Shown: positions 25,685 to 35,299, counted from the stretch's first letter. The stretch: DNA of 64,000 nt from Chryseobacterium joostei (GCF_003815775.1 NZ_CP033926.1:4712001-4776000); one strand, 5' to 3'. The notes: generated from the sequence alone by a model not told the origin. Program-made: numbers and translations.

Positions 25685-26818
25685 CCTTTTCAGTTGAATG
25701 AATAGAGCCAAAACACCAATGCCGGAAAAGATCATACATGATATCCCCAGATTTTGAATCCATCCACTACTTACCAGTCCAAGACCAATTAATACATAAT
25801 AAATAAGCCCCAGTAAAGCCCCAGCGCTTCCCGTTTCATTTTTATAATGGATTAGTGCAGTGCTTAAAATATTAGGAATGGCCATACTGAATGCCATAAC
25901 AATAAAAAAGTAAGGAATTAAAAAATAGATTCCATAATCTATTAACAACCAGACAAAAACAGAAGCTGCAAATGCTCCCAATGTACTTCCGTTAACTAAA
26001 ATTTTAGGTAAAATGTTTTTTAATAACAGAAATCTGTTAAGTTTTGCTCCTGTAAAAGTACCTGCAGCCAATATGATACTGCTGTATCCAAAAATATAGG
26101 ATGAATACTGGTGCTCCTTAAAAATAAATGGAGCCAATGAATAATAAGAAAATAACAGAACATTAAAGCTCATAATAAGCAGACAGCATTTAATAATCTC
26201 CCGATCACCAAGCATTCTTTTTAATAGATGGAAGAGAGTACGGATATTTATTTCTTTTCCTGAATGATTGGTTTCGGAAATCCTTTTTCTTGAAAGAATA
26301 TAAAATAACACAGCCAGCAGATATAAAGTGATAAAAACACCCTGATGTCCTATAGAAGTTGCAAGTACCGAACCGGTGGTCATCCCGATAATTGGGCTGA
26401 TGGATAAACCGATTCCTATCCTGGAAAATACTTTACTGATGTGGTCCTTGTCATAAGTGTCTCGTAGGATGGTTTGGGTAACGATTGAACCTACCGCAAT
26501 TCCAAAGGCTGAAAATATTCTTGCAGTAAGCAGAATGATGAAGCTAGGGGCAAAAACAGCTGCAAAAGTTCCTATTCCGTAGGTGATCAATCCGTACTCC
26601 AAGGATTTTTTTCTTCCGATCCTGTCACATTGTACTCCCCAAAATGCAACTCCCAGAGCGAAAGCTATAAAATATAAGCTGATAGTTAAAGTAGTAGATT
26701 TTTCATTCACTCCAAATTTTTCCTGAACCATTGGTAAAACAGGACTGTAGATGGTTTCTACAAACTGAGGAAGCATTACCAGCAAGGTCAGTAACCAAAG
26801 AGGGTTTGTCTTTTTCAT
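25673..26818 (-). CDS. MFS multidrug/metabolite transporter (Bcr/CflA-like)
   Basis: A 381-residue protein with about twelve membrane helices. The signature loop DRIGRKKSLEYG between helices 2 and 3 and RIGIGLSISPIIG-type helix motif fit the drug:H+ antiporter-1 group. The start is set at ATG 26818. A longer form would need TTG at 26830. It is divergent from an AraC-type gene with 75 bases between them, an arrangement in which the regulator commonly controls the pump (as in the NimR/NimT pair of E. coli). Substrate unknown. Confidence 0.9.
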   Translation of the reverse strand: MKKTNPLWLLTLLVMLPQFVETIYSPVLPMVQEKFGVNEKSTTLTISLYFIAFALGVAFWGVQCDRIGRKKSLEYGLITYGIGTFAAVFAPSFIILLTARIFSAFGIAVGSIVTQTILRDTYDKDHISKVFSRIGIGLSISPIIGMTTGSVLATSIGHQGVFITLYLLAVLFYILSRKRISETNHSGKEINIRTLFHLLKRMLGDREIIKCCLLIMSFNVLLFSYYSLAPFIFKEHQYSSYIFGYSSIILAAGTFTGAKLNRFLLLKNILPKILVNGSTLGAFAASVFVWLLIDYGIYFLIPYFFIVMAFSMAIPNILSTALIHYKNETGSAGALLGLIYYVLIGLGLVSSGWIQNLGISCMIFSGIGVLALFIQLKRKAV

Positions 26819-26893
26819 TTTTTTCTGCAAAGTTTTGAAAATTTCAACTTATATTTATAATGATATAAAAACAAAAAACATCAAAAATAGGAC

Positions 26894-27676
26894 ATGGCCA
26901 TACTCCTGCAAAATGAAGAATTTGATGCAGATTCTATTCAAGAAAAAGTAATTGGAATTGCTGCCGATATGGTCATGCATGATTCCGGATTTCATTTCCA
27001 TACGAGCAAGGCCCAGTTGCTGTATGCACCATCAGGATGTATGACGGTTACCACATCAGATAAACAGTTTGTGCTGCCTCCGTTCAGAATGCTTTGGATT
27101 CCGGCTCATGAGGTTCATCGTGTGAATTTTCGAAATATAGTAGCGTACAGATCCATTTATTTTGATGAAGAATATGCAGAAAAACATATCAATTCCAGCC
27201 TTAAGGTTTTACATGTAAACCCATTGTTGAAAGAAATTATTGAAAGAATCTGCTTCTGGGATTGGGCTGCCCTTGGTAATAATCAGGAGAATATTCTAAA
27301 AGTATTCTGGAATGAAATGGATGACGCACCCGAAGAAAAACTAGAACTAAAAATGCCTCAGGACAGACGTTTTAAGAATGTGACAGAAGAATGGACAAAG
27401 CGGTTGTCTATACCACCTATGTTGAAAAAACTGGCGGAGGAAACTGGTGCGGTAGAAAAAACAATTACCCGTATTTTTAAAAAGGAAACCGGATTGTCTT
27501 ATCAGGAATGGAGGCAGCAATGGCGTCTTCAGAGGTCCATAGAACTTTTGGTGGAGGGTAACTCAATAGGAGAGGTTTCCCATATTTTGGACTTCTCTTC
27601 AGATAGTGCATTTATAGAGTTCTTCAAAAAGCATACAGGATCTACACCATTACAATATCTAATGAAGAACGAGTAG
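26894..27676 (+). CDS. AraC family regulator, probable controller of the divergent MFS gene
   Basis: In this 260-residue protein the N-terminal cupin domain (HDSGFHFHTSKAQLLYAPSGC, LPPFRMLWIPAHEVHRV) is followed by the C-terminal HTH_18 domain (MLKKLAEETGAVEKTITRIFKKETGLSYQEWRQQWRL and EVSHILDFSSDSAFIEFFKKHTGSTP, motifs abbreviated in order: first HTH near 170, second near 220). The domain order and length match AraC regulators encoded beside MFS transporters such as NimR. Only 75 bases separate it from the divergent transporter, which leaves room for one shared operator region. Confidence 0.9.
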   Translation: MAILLQNEEFDADSIQEKVIGIAADMVMHDSGFHFHTSKAQLLYAPSGCMTVTTSDKQFVLPPFRMLWIPAHEVHRVNFRNIVAYRSIYFDEEYAEKHINSSLKVLHVNPLLKEIIERICFWDWAALGNNQENILKVFWNEMDDAPEEKLELKMPQDRRFKNVTEEWTKRLSIPPMLKKLAEETGAVEKTITRIFKKETGLSYQEWRQQWRLQRSIELLVEGNSIGEVSHILDFSSDSAFIEFFKKHTGSTPLQYLMKNE

Positions 27677-27786
27677 AAACTTATAGGTTATAGGGTTAAT
27701 ATGCTCTTAAACAATTTCTTGCCTTATGGAAGGATACCTGAAAAATAATTTACATAAAATTGTATTACCAAGTAACAATAGATTTT

Positions 27787-28230
27787 ATGAACAATTACAG
27801 CAATACAATCGAGATAAAAGCCAGGCCAGATGAGGTATATGATGCTCTGACTCATAAAATTCCTTTGTGGTGGACGGAAATGTTTAAGGGATCATCTGGC
27901 AAAGCCGGTGAAGTATTTACTGTGCGGTTTGGAGATCATATTCATAAAACGATACAAGTAAAAGAGATCGAAGGCAATTCAAAGATTATCTGGTATATTG
28001 AAGATTCATTGATTGCTATTCCTGAATTGAAGAATCAAACAGAATGGATTGGTACAACCGTGATTTGGGAAATAGAGGAGAAAGAAAATTTGACTCTGCT
28101 GAAGCTTACCCATATTGGTTTGCATCCGTTTATTGAGTGCTATGATATATGCTCTAATGGGTGGGTGCAATTTATCAATAGCCTGAAACTATTTCTGGAA
28201 ACAGGAAAAGGAATTCCATATAAAGAATAA
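27787..28230 (+). CDS. SRPBCC (AHSA1/START-like) domain protein
   Basis: A 147-residue protein with the START/Bet v1 fold typical of AHSA1-like proteins: an initial strand with IEIKARPDEVYDALT, the WWTEMFKGSSGKAGEVFTVRFGD segment, then WIGTTVIWEIEEKENLTLLKLTHIGL and a C-terminal amphipathic helix. These small domains bind hydrophobic ligands or assist folding, and no partner is visible here. The start is placed at ATG 27787 because the longer frame begins with TTG and adds nine residues outside the fold. It converges on rplS with a shared terminator. Confidence 0.88.
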   Translation: MNNYSNTIEIKARPDEVYDALTHKIPLWWTEMFKGSSGKAGEVFTVRFGDHIHKTIQVKEIEGNSKIIWYIEDSLIAIPELKNQTEWIGTTVIWEIEEKENLTLLKLTHIGLHPFIECYDICSNGWVQFINSLKLFLETGKGIPYKE

Positions 28231-28246
28231 TAGGAATATAAAAAAG

Positions 28247-28283
28247 AAAAGAGGCTGTTTACACGTAAACAGCCTCTTTTTGT
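28247..28283. terminator. Bidirectional terminator shared by the SRPBCC gene and rplS
   Basis: A 15-bp perfect stem (28247-28261 with 28266-28280) over a CACG loop, A-run on one side and T-run on the other. Confidence 0.92.
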
Positions 28284-28300
28284 ATGTATTGTTGTCTGAA

Positions 28301-28657
28301 TTATTTCTTCTTGTAAGCAGCGTCTTTAATTCTCGCTTTTTTACCTCTAAGATCTCTGAAGTAATAGATTCTAGCTCTTCTAACTCTACCTCTTCTGTCA
28401 ACCTCGATTTTTTGAAGTGCCGGCATGTTGATAGGGAATACTCTTTCTACACCTACATCACCACTCATTTTTCTGATTGTGAAAGTTTTTGTAGAACCAG
28501 TACCTCTTAATTGGATAACTGTTCCTTTGAAGAACTGAGTTCTTGTCTTTTGTCCTTCTTTAATTTCGTAATACACAGTAATTGTATCACCTGCTTTGAA
28601 TTCAGGGAATTCTTTTTTCGCAATGTACTTTTCTTGAACGTACTTTAATAAATCCAT
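28301..28657 (-). CDS. rplS: 50S ribosomal protein L19
   Basis: A 118-residue protein matching bacterial L19 over its length: FKAGDTITVYYEIKEG, RTQFFKGTVIQLRGTG, FTIRKMSGDVGVERVFPINMPALQKIEVDRRG and the basic C-terminal RARIYYFRDLRGKKARIK. L19 sits at the interface of the 30S and 50S subunits. It is transcribed alone here, without the rpsP-rimM-trmD partners found in many other phyla, and from a good promoter 69 bases upstream. Confidence 0.98.
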   Translation of the reverse strand: MDLLKYVQEKYIAKKEFPEFKAGDTITVYYEIKEGQKTRTQFFKGTVIQLRGTGSTKTFTIRKMSGDVGVERVFPINMPALQKIEVDRRGRVRRARIYYFRDLRGKKARIKDAAYKKK

Positions 28658-28725
28658 TATTATAAAATAAAATGTTAAAGCTAAGCAACTTACACGTTTA
28701 TCGTCAGAGGTTGAATAACAGGTTG

Positions 28726-28757
28726 CAAATGTACAAAATAGTTTTTAAATACACCAA
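28726..28757 (-). promoter_or_regulatory. Promoter of rplS
   Basis: On the minus strand, TTG (28755-28757), a 21-base spacer and an exact TACATTTG -7 box (28726-28733) match the flavobacterial consensus. The predicted leader is about 60 bases. Confidence 0.7.
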
Positions 28758-28949
28758 ATAATTAATGTAGCAAAAACTATAATTTTTTCATTTTGATTTT
28801 GCTTAAAAATTAACAGTTTCTTTAAAGTACCATCAGCCACAGTTTACATGGGAAATCTACTTTTGCCCGAAATAAAAATCTGAGATACAGATTTTAAATT
28901 CCTGATTTACAAACTAAAAATCAATATGTCATTCTAAAACTAAACTATT

Positions 28950-31697
28950 ATGAAACACTATTTCTTCTTTTTTTGTTTCGTAGCACAAATGGCATTCGGA
29001 CAGGTTTTGTTCCCATATCTGCAAAACCCCACTCCGAATTCCATGATCGTCAATTGGAAGACCGCTTCCGATAACGAAACAACTGTGATCTATGGAAACT
29101 CACCATCCAACCTGAACGTTACCGTAACAGGTACTACCAATATCTTTTCAGATACTGGATATAATAATAACTACTATTATCACACTGCAAAAATTACAAA
29201 CCTGCAGCCTAATACCAAGTATTATTATAAAATAAAGACCGGAGCCAATGAGTCTGCAGTCTACAATTTCAGAACACTTCCATTACCTGGGCAGGCTGTA
29301 ACAAATGACGGCAAAATCAGGTTTCTAATTATGGGAGATAATCAGATTAAGGCAGAACCAAGATATGACAGCCTTACCTTAAATGCCTTCAAAAAGTTGA
29401 AGCAAAAATTTGGTGCCAATTCAGATCCATCCGATAATATTGCTCTTACATTTATGGTAGGAGACCAGGTAGATGTAGGAACACTGGATCATTATGAGAA
29501 CGTTCACTTCAAAAAGAACGTGAAACTATCTCCTTATTTGCCTATTCAGACAACAGTAGGAAACCATGAAACCTATGGAACTTTGGGGATGAATTCCTAT
29601 TATGCTCACTTCTATATAGATGAAATAAAATATAAGAACATCAGCTCAGGAAATGAAAATTATTATGCTCAGCAGGCAGGTAATGTATTATTTATAAGCT
29701 TAAGCTCAGAGCACACAGGATCAGCACAACAAACATGGTTACAGCAGGTTTTAACAGCAGCCAATGGTGATTCTACTGTAGACTGGATTATTTCTTTAAG
29801 CCACAGGCCTTATCAGGCAGAGCAGTATGTGGGAGATATTTCCACTTGGGTAAGAAACAATGCCGTACCACTTTTGGTAACTTCTGATAAATACCTGATG
29901 CACGTAGGGGCTCACCATCACTTATATCACAGAGGACAGCTGAAAAACACCCCAAATTACCAGATTATTTCCGGAGGAACGGCTTGGGATCAGTATTGGG
30001 GAATGTCTAATGAGCAGGATTTTGATGATGTTCAGAAAACATTAACAGACTGGACATATCAAATTGTTGAAGTAGATATCCCGACAGGAAAAGTAGACAT
30101 AGAATGTTATTCGATTGGTGGGATTTATACCAAGAAAAATAATGAGCTGGTGGATTCTTTCCACCGATATAAAAACCAGCCTAAGCCGGCAAAACCATCC
30201 ATTACCAATGCTTTTACCGGTCCAATTACATTGCCTTTGACATTGAATGGAAGTGCATTTTCATCTTCAAACGGGGAACTGCTAAACACTACTCAATTCT
30301 TAATAAGTAAGGCTTCTGATTTTTCTGTAGTTGAAAAAGAAGTGTATCGTGATTTTGAAAACTGGTTTGGGAAAGATGGAAACGGAAATCCTGATAAGGC
30401 TAAAAACTTAAATGAAGGGGTAGATATTACAAAGGTAATGCTGGCTGCCAATTCTATTCCGAATGGTATTTATTACGTGAAAACCCGTTACAGAGACAGA
30501 AATCTTGAATGGAGTGACTGGAGTGATGTGAAGCAGTTTGAGATTACGGGAAGTGTTGTTTCAAACCCAACATTTACTTTAGATAAAACTGAATATGCCC
30601 AAAATGAACCTATAGTAGCTACCTTTACCGGAGGACCAGGAAACCAGCAGGACTGGGTAGGAATTTATAAAAAAGGACAGACGCCGGGAGGAGCTACAAC
30701 TGCACAAACCTATGTTTACACCAATGGACAAACAGCAGGAACAGCAGCTTTCAATAATGGTTTGCCAAATAAAGGTCAATATTTTGCAGGATTCTTTGCG
30801 AATAATGGATATACGGACATTGCATCAAGAAAAAGCTTCTATGTAGGCCCGAAAGTACAATTACAGGCCACGGCAGATACTTATCCGGTAGGCGGAACCG
30901 TAACTATTAATTTTGCGAATGCTCCAAGTTTACAGAAAGACTGGATCGGAATTTATAAAATGGGACAGACTCCGGGAACTACAAATTCCATAAAATGGAG
31001 TTATGTAACCACTGCATCTGGAACGCTTAATTTTACAGGGCTTCCAAAAGGATATTATTATGCTCAGTACTTACTGGAAGATGGCTATAACGGAATCGGA
31101 GAAAAGGTATTCTTTAAAGTAGGAGATATTGTTACTGAATTATGGATCAACAAACCTGTGTATTCATTAGGAGAAAATATCACCGCTTCATGGACGGATT
31201 CTCCAGGGATTATTAAGGACTGGTTAGGAATTTATCCTCAGAATATCCAGACACCGGATGATAACTTTGTTTCTTATACTTATTTTGATGGAGTGACACA
31301 GGGGAACAAAACAATTACAGGAAATGTAAACGGCGTACCAACCACACCAGGAAATTATTATATGGTGATGTTTACCAACGATTCTTATACAGAAGTTTCA
31401 AACAGAGTACAGTTTCAGGTAAGTTCAGGGACTTTAGGAGTAGATGAGGTAAAAAGTACAGAGAAAAATGTAATTCTGTATCCAAATCCTACAAAACCAG
31501 GGGAACCAACCTTTATTAAGAGTGATTATCCAATCGAGAAAATTGAATTGGTATCAGCAGCAGGAGAATTACTGTATGAATCAAAGAATATTCATAACCA
31601 GCGTTTCTCTTTAGTGAATGAAAACCTTCCAAAAGGAGTTTATTTTGTAAAAGTTCACGCAAGAAAACTATTTACTTTAAAGCTGATCATTCAGTAA
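28950..31697 (+). CDS. Secreted metallophosphoesterase with Fn3 domain, three DWxGIY modules and T9SS tail
   Basis: A 915-residue exported protein. A signal peptide (MKHYFFFFCFVAQMAFGQ) precedes a fibronectin/purple-acid-phosphatase N-terminal domain (about 20-110, VNWKTASDNETTVIYG...YYYKIKTG). The calcineurin-like catalytic domain follows with the metal motifs MGDNQ, GDQVD, GNHE and GAHHHLYHR. Three tandem beta modules come next, each with a D-W-[VIL]-G-I-Y core (Asp568, Asp664, Asp757, spacing 96 and 93). The T9SS type A tail begins near VILYPNPTKPG and ends LKLIIQ. It probably releases phosphate from extracellular organic phosphate. The single gene ends in a hairpin terminator. Confidence 0.9.
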   Translation: MKHYFFFFCFVAQMAFGQVLFPYLQNPTPNSMIVNWKTASDNETTVIYGNSPSNLNVTVTGTTNIFSDTGYNNNYYYHTAKITNLQPNTKYYYKIKTGANESAVYNFRTLPLPGQAVTNDGKIRFLIMGDNQIKAEPRYDSLTLNAFKKLKQKFGANSDPSDNIALTFMVGDQVDVGTLDHYENVHFKKNVKLSPYLPIQTTVGNHETYGTLGMNSYYAHFYIDEIKYKNISSGNENYYAQQAGNVLFISLSSEHTGSAQQTWLQQVLTAANGDSTVDWIISLSHRPYQAEQYVGDISTWVRNNAVPLLVTSDKYLMHVGAHHHLYHRGQLKNTPNYQIISGGTAWDQYWGMSNEQDFDDVQKTLTDWTYQIVEVDIPTGKVDIECYSIGGIYTKKNNELVDSFHRYKNQPKPAKPSITNAFTGPITLPLTLNGSAFSSSNGELLNTTQFLISKASDFSVVEKEVYRDFENWFGKDGNGNPDKAKNLNEGVDITKVMLAANSIPNGIYYVKTRYRDRNLEWSDWSDVKQFEITGSVVSNPTFTLDKTEYAQNEPIVATFTGGPGNQQDWVGIYKKGQTPGGATTAQTYVYTNGQTAGTAAFNNGLPNKGQYFAGFFANNGYTDIASRKSFYVGPKVQLQATADTYPVGGTVTINFANAPSLQKDWIGIYKMGQTPGTTNSIKWSYVTTASGTLNFTGLPKGYYYAQYLLEDGYNGIGEKVFFKVGDIVTELWINKPVYSLGENITASWTDSPGIIKDWLGIYPQNIQTPDDNFVSYTYFDGVTQGNKTITGNVNGVPTTPGNYYMVMFTNDSYTEVSNRVQFQVSSGTLGVDEVKSTEKNVILYPNPTKPGEPTFIKSDYPIEKIELVSAAGELLYESKNIHNQRFSLVNENLPKGVYFVKVHARKLFTLKLIIQ

Positions 31698-31724
31698 TAA
31701 AGTAATATCAATCATAAAAATAAG

Positions 31725-31754
31725 GAGGTCTTCAGCAATGATGACCTCTTTTTA
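31725..31754 (+). terminator. Terminator of the metallophosphoesterase gene
   Basis: GAGGTC-T-TCA, loop GCAA, TGA-T-GACCTC forms a stem with one T-T mismatch and is followed by a T-run. Confidence 0.75.
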
Positions 31755-31781
31755 TATACTGTAGTTTTAAGTTTTCCCACA

Positions 31782-31830
31782 GATTCTGCAGATTTTCCAC
31801 AAACATCAGCCTTATCCGTGAAATCTGCGA
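31782..31830. repeat. AATCTGC-type intergenic repeat
   Basis: Between the two terminators lies CACAGATTCTGCAGATTTTC and, 37 bases further on, GAAATCTGCGAG. The same ATCTGC/CTGCAGATT words recur after the beta-mannosidase at 52062. This kind of degenerate dispersed intergenic repeat is familiar from Flavobacteriia genomes. Copy number elsewhere cannot be judged from this window. Confidence 0.4.
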
Positions 31831-31924
31831 GCTATAAAAATCTCTTCATGAAATCAATGTCAATTGATTCCAAATTTTACCCTCTTTATAATAACCAAGG
31901 ATGAAGAGATTTCGCATAAAAAAA

Positions 31925-31950
31925 GCAGCCTCAAAAACTGAGGCTGCCTT
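31925..31950 (-). terminator. Terminator of the YwqK-like gene
   Basis: GCAGCCTCA pairs perfectly with TGAGGCTGC across AAAAC. The A-run on the plus strand left of it is the T-run of the minus-strand transcript. Confidence 0.85.
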
Positions 31951-31974
31951 CATTATCGTAAAATGATTTAAATG

Positions 31975-33522
31975 TTATTCAAAATCCGCAGATAAATAAT
32001 CTTCCTGAATAAAAGTCTGATTTTCTCCGGATAAATAATCATCACCGGTATCAGCCAGAATCTTAGTGTCCTGAACAAGTTTTCCTTCCGGATTGTACGC
32101 TTTTAATAAGATCCATTTTCCGCTGCGTTCAAGTTCCTTTACTCCACTGATCATTCTTATCTTGATTTTTCCACTTTGAAGAACTCCCTCTTTTACAGAC
32201 GCTTTATTGGCTGGTTTTCCCTTTATATATTGTACAATCTGTGCTGTGAAATTATAGTCATATCCAGAGGCAAGGCCTTCCTCTTCATTCATGGGTTGGT
32301 TATACGTGAATAAAATGTTGCCTTTATTATCATAAATTGTAGCATCATAAGCTGTCTTCTTGGAGTTTAATTTCTTCTCAGATTTCAGCTTATTTTCTTC
32401 AGAATATGTTTTTGTGCTTACTAAAACACCGTCCTTATATTGAATTTCGCTCAATCCTTCATATGCTGTACCGTTGTAAGGCATCTCATCCTGATAGGTT
32501 AATATTGATTTCAGTTTTCCGTCCGGAGCATAATATTTAATTTCTTGGGTAACATCATCCTTTGATATTTTTTCTGTTGAAAGCTTTCCGTTTTCGTCAA
32601 ACACTTTATTCAATATCACAGAACCGTTTTTGTAAACATCAATGGATGAAATGTTGCTGTAATCATAGCTTAGCTGATAATCCTCACCATCCATAGGTTT
32701 GTAGTTATCATTTTCTTTATCATATTGATAAATAAGATTTCCTATTTTTTTTCCAGACTCATCATAGGTTGTTTTATAACCGTCTTTTTTATTTCTTTTT
32801 TGTTCCTGCAGAATCTTCCCGCTTTTAGAATAGATAACGCTTTCCTTTATACTGCCGTCACTTTTATATTTTTCGAATTTGGAAAGCCTCATTGGATTGT
32901 AGTAATAATCTGCAAATGAATTTTCACCGGATTCAGAAGTTGAATTCCCCAGGTATTTACCCTTTTCGCCATAATATTTATTCTCATAGCTGCCATCCTT
33001 GCCCATAATGGTCTCAGTCCTGATTCCCTTGATGTCTTCATCATAGATAATTGTCTGGGAAGGTGTAGAATTCTCGTATACAGTAAGGCTGTTATAATAA
33101 TATTCACTTTCCGGATCCTTATAACTGAAGATTTTTCCGGAGAAAGTACCATCTGCCTTATAGACCATATCTTCCAGCAATCTACCTTTATCATCATAAG
33201 ATTGAGAAGGTCCCACCTGTTTCCCGTTAGAATAAGTTACCATGCTCATTACCTTTCCTTCGGGAGTATACCATGTTACTTTTCCATCGAAAACCTCATT
33301 GCTTGGAGTAGTATCAGAAGCCAGGCCTTCCATTTGAAGAGTTCCGTTTTTGTAAAAATCCTTGATTAAGGTAAGCTTACCCTTTGCAGAAGTTTCACGG
33401 TAATATTCCATGTTCTCCTTTGTCGTTTTTTCCCAATTCTCATCGAAATAAATTTTTTCCTGAGCATATACGTTGATGCTGAGTACCAGCGCAAGTAACG
33501 CGGATGTAAATAGTTTTTTCAT
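31975..33522 (-). CDS. Secreted YwqK-like (MORN-variant) repeat protein
   Basis: A 515-residue protein with signal peptide (MKKLFTSALLALVLSINVYAQ). The mature part consists of many repeats of about 20-25 residues of the form YxxxGKLxxxxxYxNGxxxG, e.g. WYTPEGKVMSMVTYSNGKQVG, YDDKGRLLEDMVYKADGTFSG and FDENGKLSTEKISKDD. This is the YwqK/MORN-variant pattern that annotation pipelines often label as an antitoxin; nothing here supports that function. Extracytoplasmic beta-strand scaffold proteins of this kind are common in Bacteroidota, role unknown. A single gene with a hairpin terminator downstream. Confidence 0.8.
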   Translation of the reverse strand: MKKLFTSALLALVLSINVYAQEKIYFDENWEKTTKENMEYYRETSAKGKLTLIKDFYKNGTLQMEGLASDTTPSNEVFDGKVTWYTPEGKVMSMVTYSNGKQVGPSQSYDDKGRLLEDMVYKADGTFSGKIFSYKDPESEYYYNSLTVYENSTPSQTIIYDEDIKGIRTETIMGKDGSYENKYYGEKGKYLGNSTSESGENSFADYYYNPMRLSKFEKYKSDGSIKESVIYSKSGKILQEQKRNKKDGYKTTYDESGKKIGNLIYQYDKENDNYKPMDGEDYQLSYDYSNISSIDVYKNGSVILNKVFDENGKLSTEKISKDDVTQEIKYYAPDGKLKSILTYQDEMPYNGTAYEGLSEIQYKDGVLVSTKTYSEENKLKSEKKLNSKKTAYDATIYDNKGNILFTYNQPMNEEEGLASGYDYNFTAQIVQYIKGKPANKASVKEGVLQSGKIKIRMISGVKELERSGKWILLKAYNPEGKLVQDTKILADTGDDYLSGENQTFIQEDYLSADFE

Positions 33523-33904
33523 GTTTTTATTAAGGTTTGATTTTTTGTTTAAGGTTAATTCGCTTTCGTGTACTACTGAAAGTAAGAGGGTAAAAGCTGT
33601 TGAAGAGACGAGATAAATCTGTCTGAAATAATTTTACATTGAAATTGTGTTTAAATATCATAAGTCCGAAGACAATAAAATATGTGGTGCTTTTTGATTT
33701 AAAACCCCAAATATAAATCAATTTGACGAGAAATATAAATAAAATGAACCGATTTGTTCACTTTTGCGTGTAAAAATCTGATTACAATCGTTTTAAAGAA
33801 TCTGAAAATACCATTCAGGAAACCATAAACCCCCGGATTATTTCTGAGCATCGGATATACGATAAAATTTATTAAATTTAGCCAACAGAAAAATCTAATA
33901 TTTC
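33523..33904. other. Intergenic region between divergent YwqK-like and CoA-transferase genes
   Basis: These 382 bases hold no credible reading frame. On the minus strand an exact TATATTTG box (33708-33715) could serve the YwqK-like gene with a long leader of about 180 bases. On the plus strand TAAATTTA (33873-33880) is one base off the consensus and lies 24 bases before the CoA-transferase ATG. No -33 TTG was found for either. Confidence 0.4.
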
Positions 33905-34603
33905 ATGATAGATAAAAGAGTAAAAAATGCAAAGGAGGCCATCGAGGGAATTAAAGATGGAATGACACTGATGCTGGGCGGGTTTGGACTTTGTGGAATC
34001 CCTGAAAATTCAATTAATGCTTTGGTAGAAAGTGATGTGAAAGATTTAACATGCATCTCAAACAACGCTGGAGTAGATGATTTCGGATTAGGATTACTTC
34101 TTCACAAAAGACAGATAAAAAAAATGATTTCGTCTTATGTAGGAGAAAATGCTGAATTTGAAAGACAAATGCTTTCAGGAGAGCTTGATGTTGAACTAAC
34201 TCCACAAGGAACCTTGGCAGAAAAATGCAGAGCAGCGCAGGCCGGAATTCCTGCTTTTTATACCCCTGCAGGCTATGGAACTGAGATAGCAGAAGGAAAA
34301 GAAGTGAAAGAATTTCACGGAAAACCTCATATTCTGGAACATGCCTATGAAGCAGATTATTCTATTGTAAAAGCATGGAAAGGAGATCACGCCGGAAACC
34401 TTATTTTCAAAGGATCCGCAAGAAACTTCAATCACCCAATGGCTGGAGCAGCGAAAATTACGATTGCTGAAGTAGAAGAATTGGTAGAACCGGGAGAATT
34501 AGACCCCAACCAGATCCATATTCCGGGAATCATGATCCAGAGAATTTTCCAGGGTGAGAAATTTGAAAAAAGAATAGAACAACGTACAACCAGAAAAAAA
34601 TAA
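33905..34603 (+). CDS. scoA: 3-oxoacid CoA-transferase subunit A
   Basis: The 232-residue protein matches subunit A of the class I CoA-transferases: [17 protein letters not shown] near the N-terminus, [26 protein letters not shown] and [25 protein letters not shown] (given as ordered key motifs). With subunit B it moves CoA between succinyl-CoA and acetoacetate, linking ketone-body or branched-chain/aromatic amino-acid breakdown to the TCA cycle. The subunit B gene follows after five bases. Length is usual for the family. Succinate as donor is the most likely assignment but other short-chain acids cannot be excluded. Confidence 0.93.
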   Translation: MIDKRVKNAKEAIEGIKDGMTLMLGGFGLCGIPENSINALVESDVKDLTCISNNAGVDDFGLGLLLHKRQIKKMISSYVGENAEFERQMLSGELDVELTPQGTLAEKCRAAQAGIPAFYTPAGYGTEIAEGKEVKEFHGKPHILEHAYEADYSIVKAWKGDHAGNLIFKGSARNFNHPMAGAAKITIAEVEELVEPGELDPNQIHIPGIMIQRIFQGEKFEKRIEQRTTRKK

Positions 34604-34608
34604 GAAGA

Positions 34609-35262
34609 ATGTTATCAAAAGAAGATATCGCAAGACGTATTTCCAAAGAAGTTAAGGATGGTTATTACGTAAACCTGGGAATAGGAATTCCAACTCTGGT
34701 TGCCAACTACGTTTCAGAAAATATTTCCGTAGAATTTCAAAGTGAAAATGGAGTGCTGGGAATGGGGCCTTTCCCTTTTGAAGGTGAAGAAGATGCAGAC
34801 ATCATCAATGCCGGAAAACAAACCATCACTATTTTGCCGGGTGGTTCATTCTTCGATTCAGCTTTTAGTTTCGGAATGATTCGCGGACAAAAAGTTGACC
34901 TTACCATTCTTGGAGCGATGGAAGTTTCAGAGAACGGAGATATTGCCAACTGGAAAATTCCGGGAAAAATGGTAAAAGGAATGGGAGGAGCAATGGATTT
35001 GGTGGCTTCTGCAGAAAATATTATCGTAGCAATGATGCACGTAAACAAAGCAGGAGAGAGCAAGATTCTTAAAAAATGTACACTGCCCTTAACAGGAGTA
35101 AATTGTGTAAAAAGAGTGGTTACGGAATTAGCCGTATTGGACATCACCCCGAACGGATTCAAACTGGTGGAAAGAGCACCGGGTGTTTCAGTAGAAGACA
35201 TTATCAAAGCTACAGAAGCAGATCTGATCATTGATGGCGAAGTTCCTGAAATGCAGCTATAA
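34609..35262 (+). CDS. scoB: 3-oxoacid CoA-transferase subunit B
   Basis: A 217-residue protein with the subunit B hallmarks NLGIGIPTLVANYV and SENGVLGMGPFP, where Glu46 of the ENG motif forms the thioester intermediate. GGSFFDSAFSFGMIRGQKVDLTILGAMEV and the GxGGAMDL loop follow (key motifs given in order). It is encoded five bases after subunit A, so the two are translated from one mRNA and form the heteromeric enzyme. A terminator follows the gene. Confidence 0.94.
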   Translation: MLSKEDIARRISKEVKDGYYVNLGIGIPTLVANYVSENISVEFQSENGVLGMGPFPFEGEEDADIINAGKQTITILPGGSFFDSAFSFGMIRGQKVDLTILGAMEVSENGDIANWKIPGKMVKGMGGAMDLVASAENIIVAMMHVNKAGESKILKKCTLPLTGVNCVKRVVTELAVLDITPNGFKLVERAPGVSVEDIIKATEADLIIDGEVPEMQL

Positions 35263-35271
35263 GTAAAATAC

Positions 35272-35299
35272 AAAACCTTGCCCACAGCGAGGTTTTTTT
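35272..35299 (+). terminator. Terminator of the CoA-transferase operon
   Basis: AAAACCTTGC pairs with GCGAGGTTTT (one T-G wobble) across CCACA, then a T-run. Confidence 0.8.

Noticed and set aside
31975..33522. Toxin-antitoxin system antitoxin (common label for YwqK-like proteins)
   Set aside because: The protein is exported, has no toxin partner nearby and consists of MORN-like repeats.
34737..35285. Antisense 182-codon reading frame over the CoA-transferase B gene
   Set aside because: Shadow of a well-supported conserved gene; no family features.
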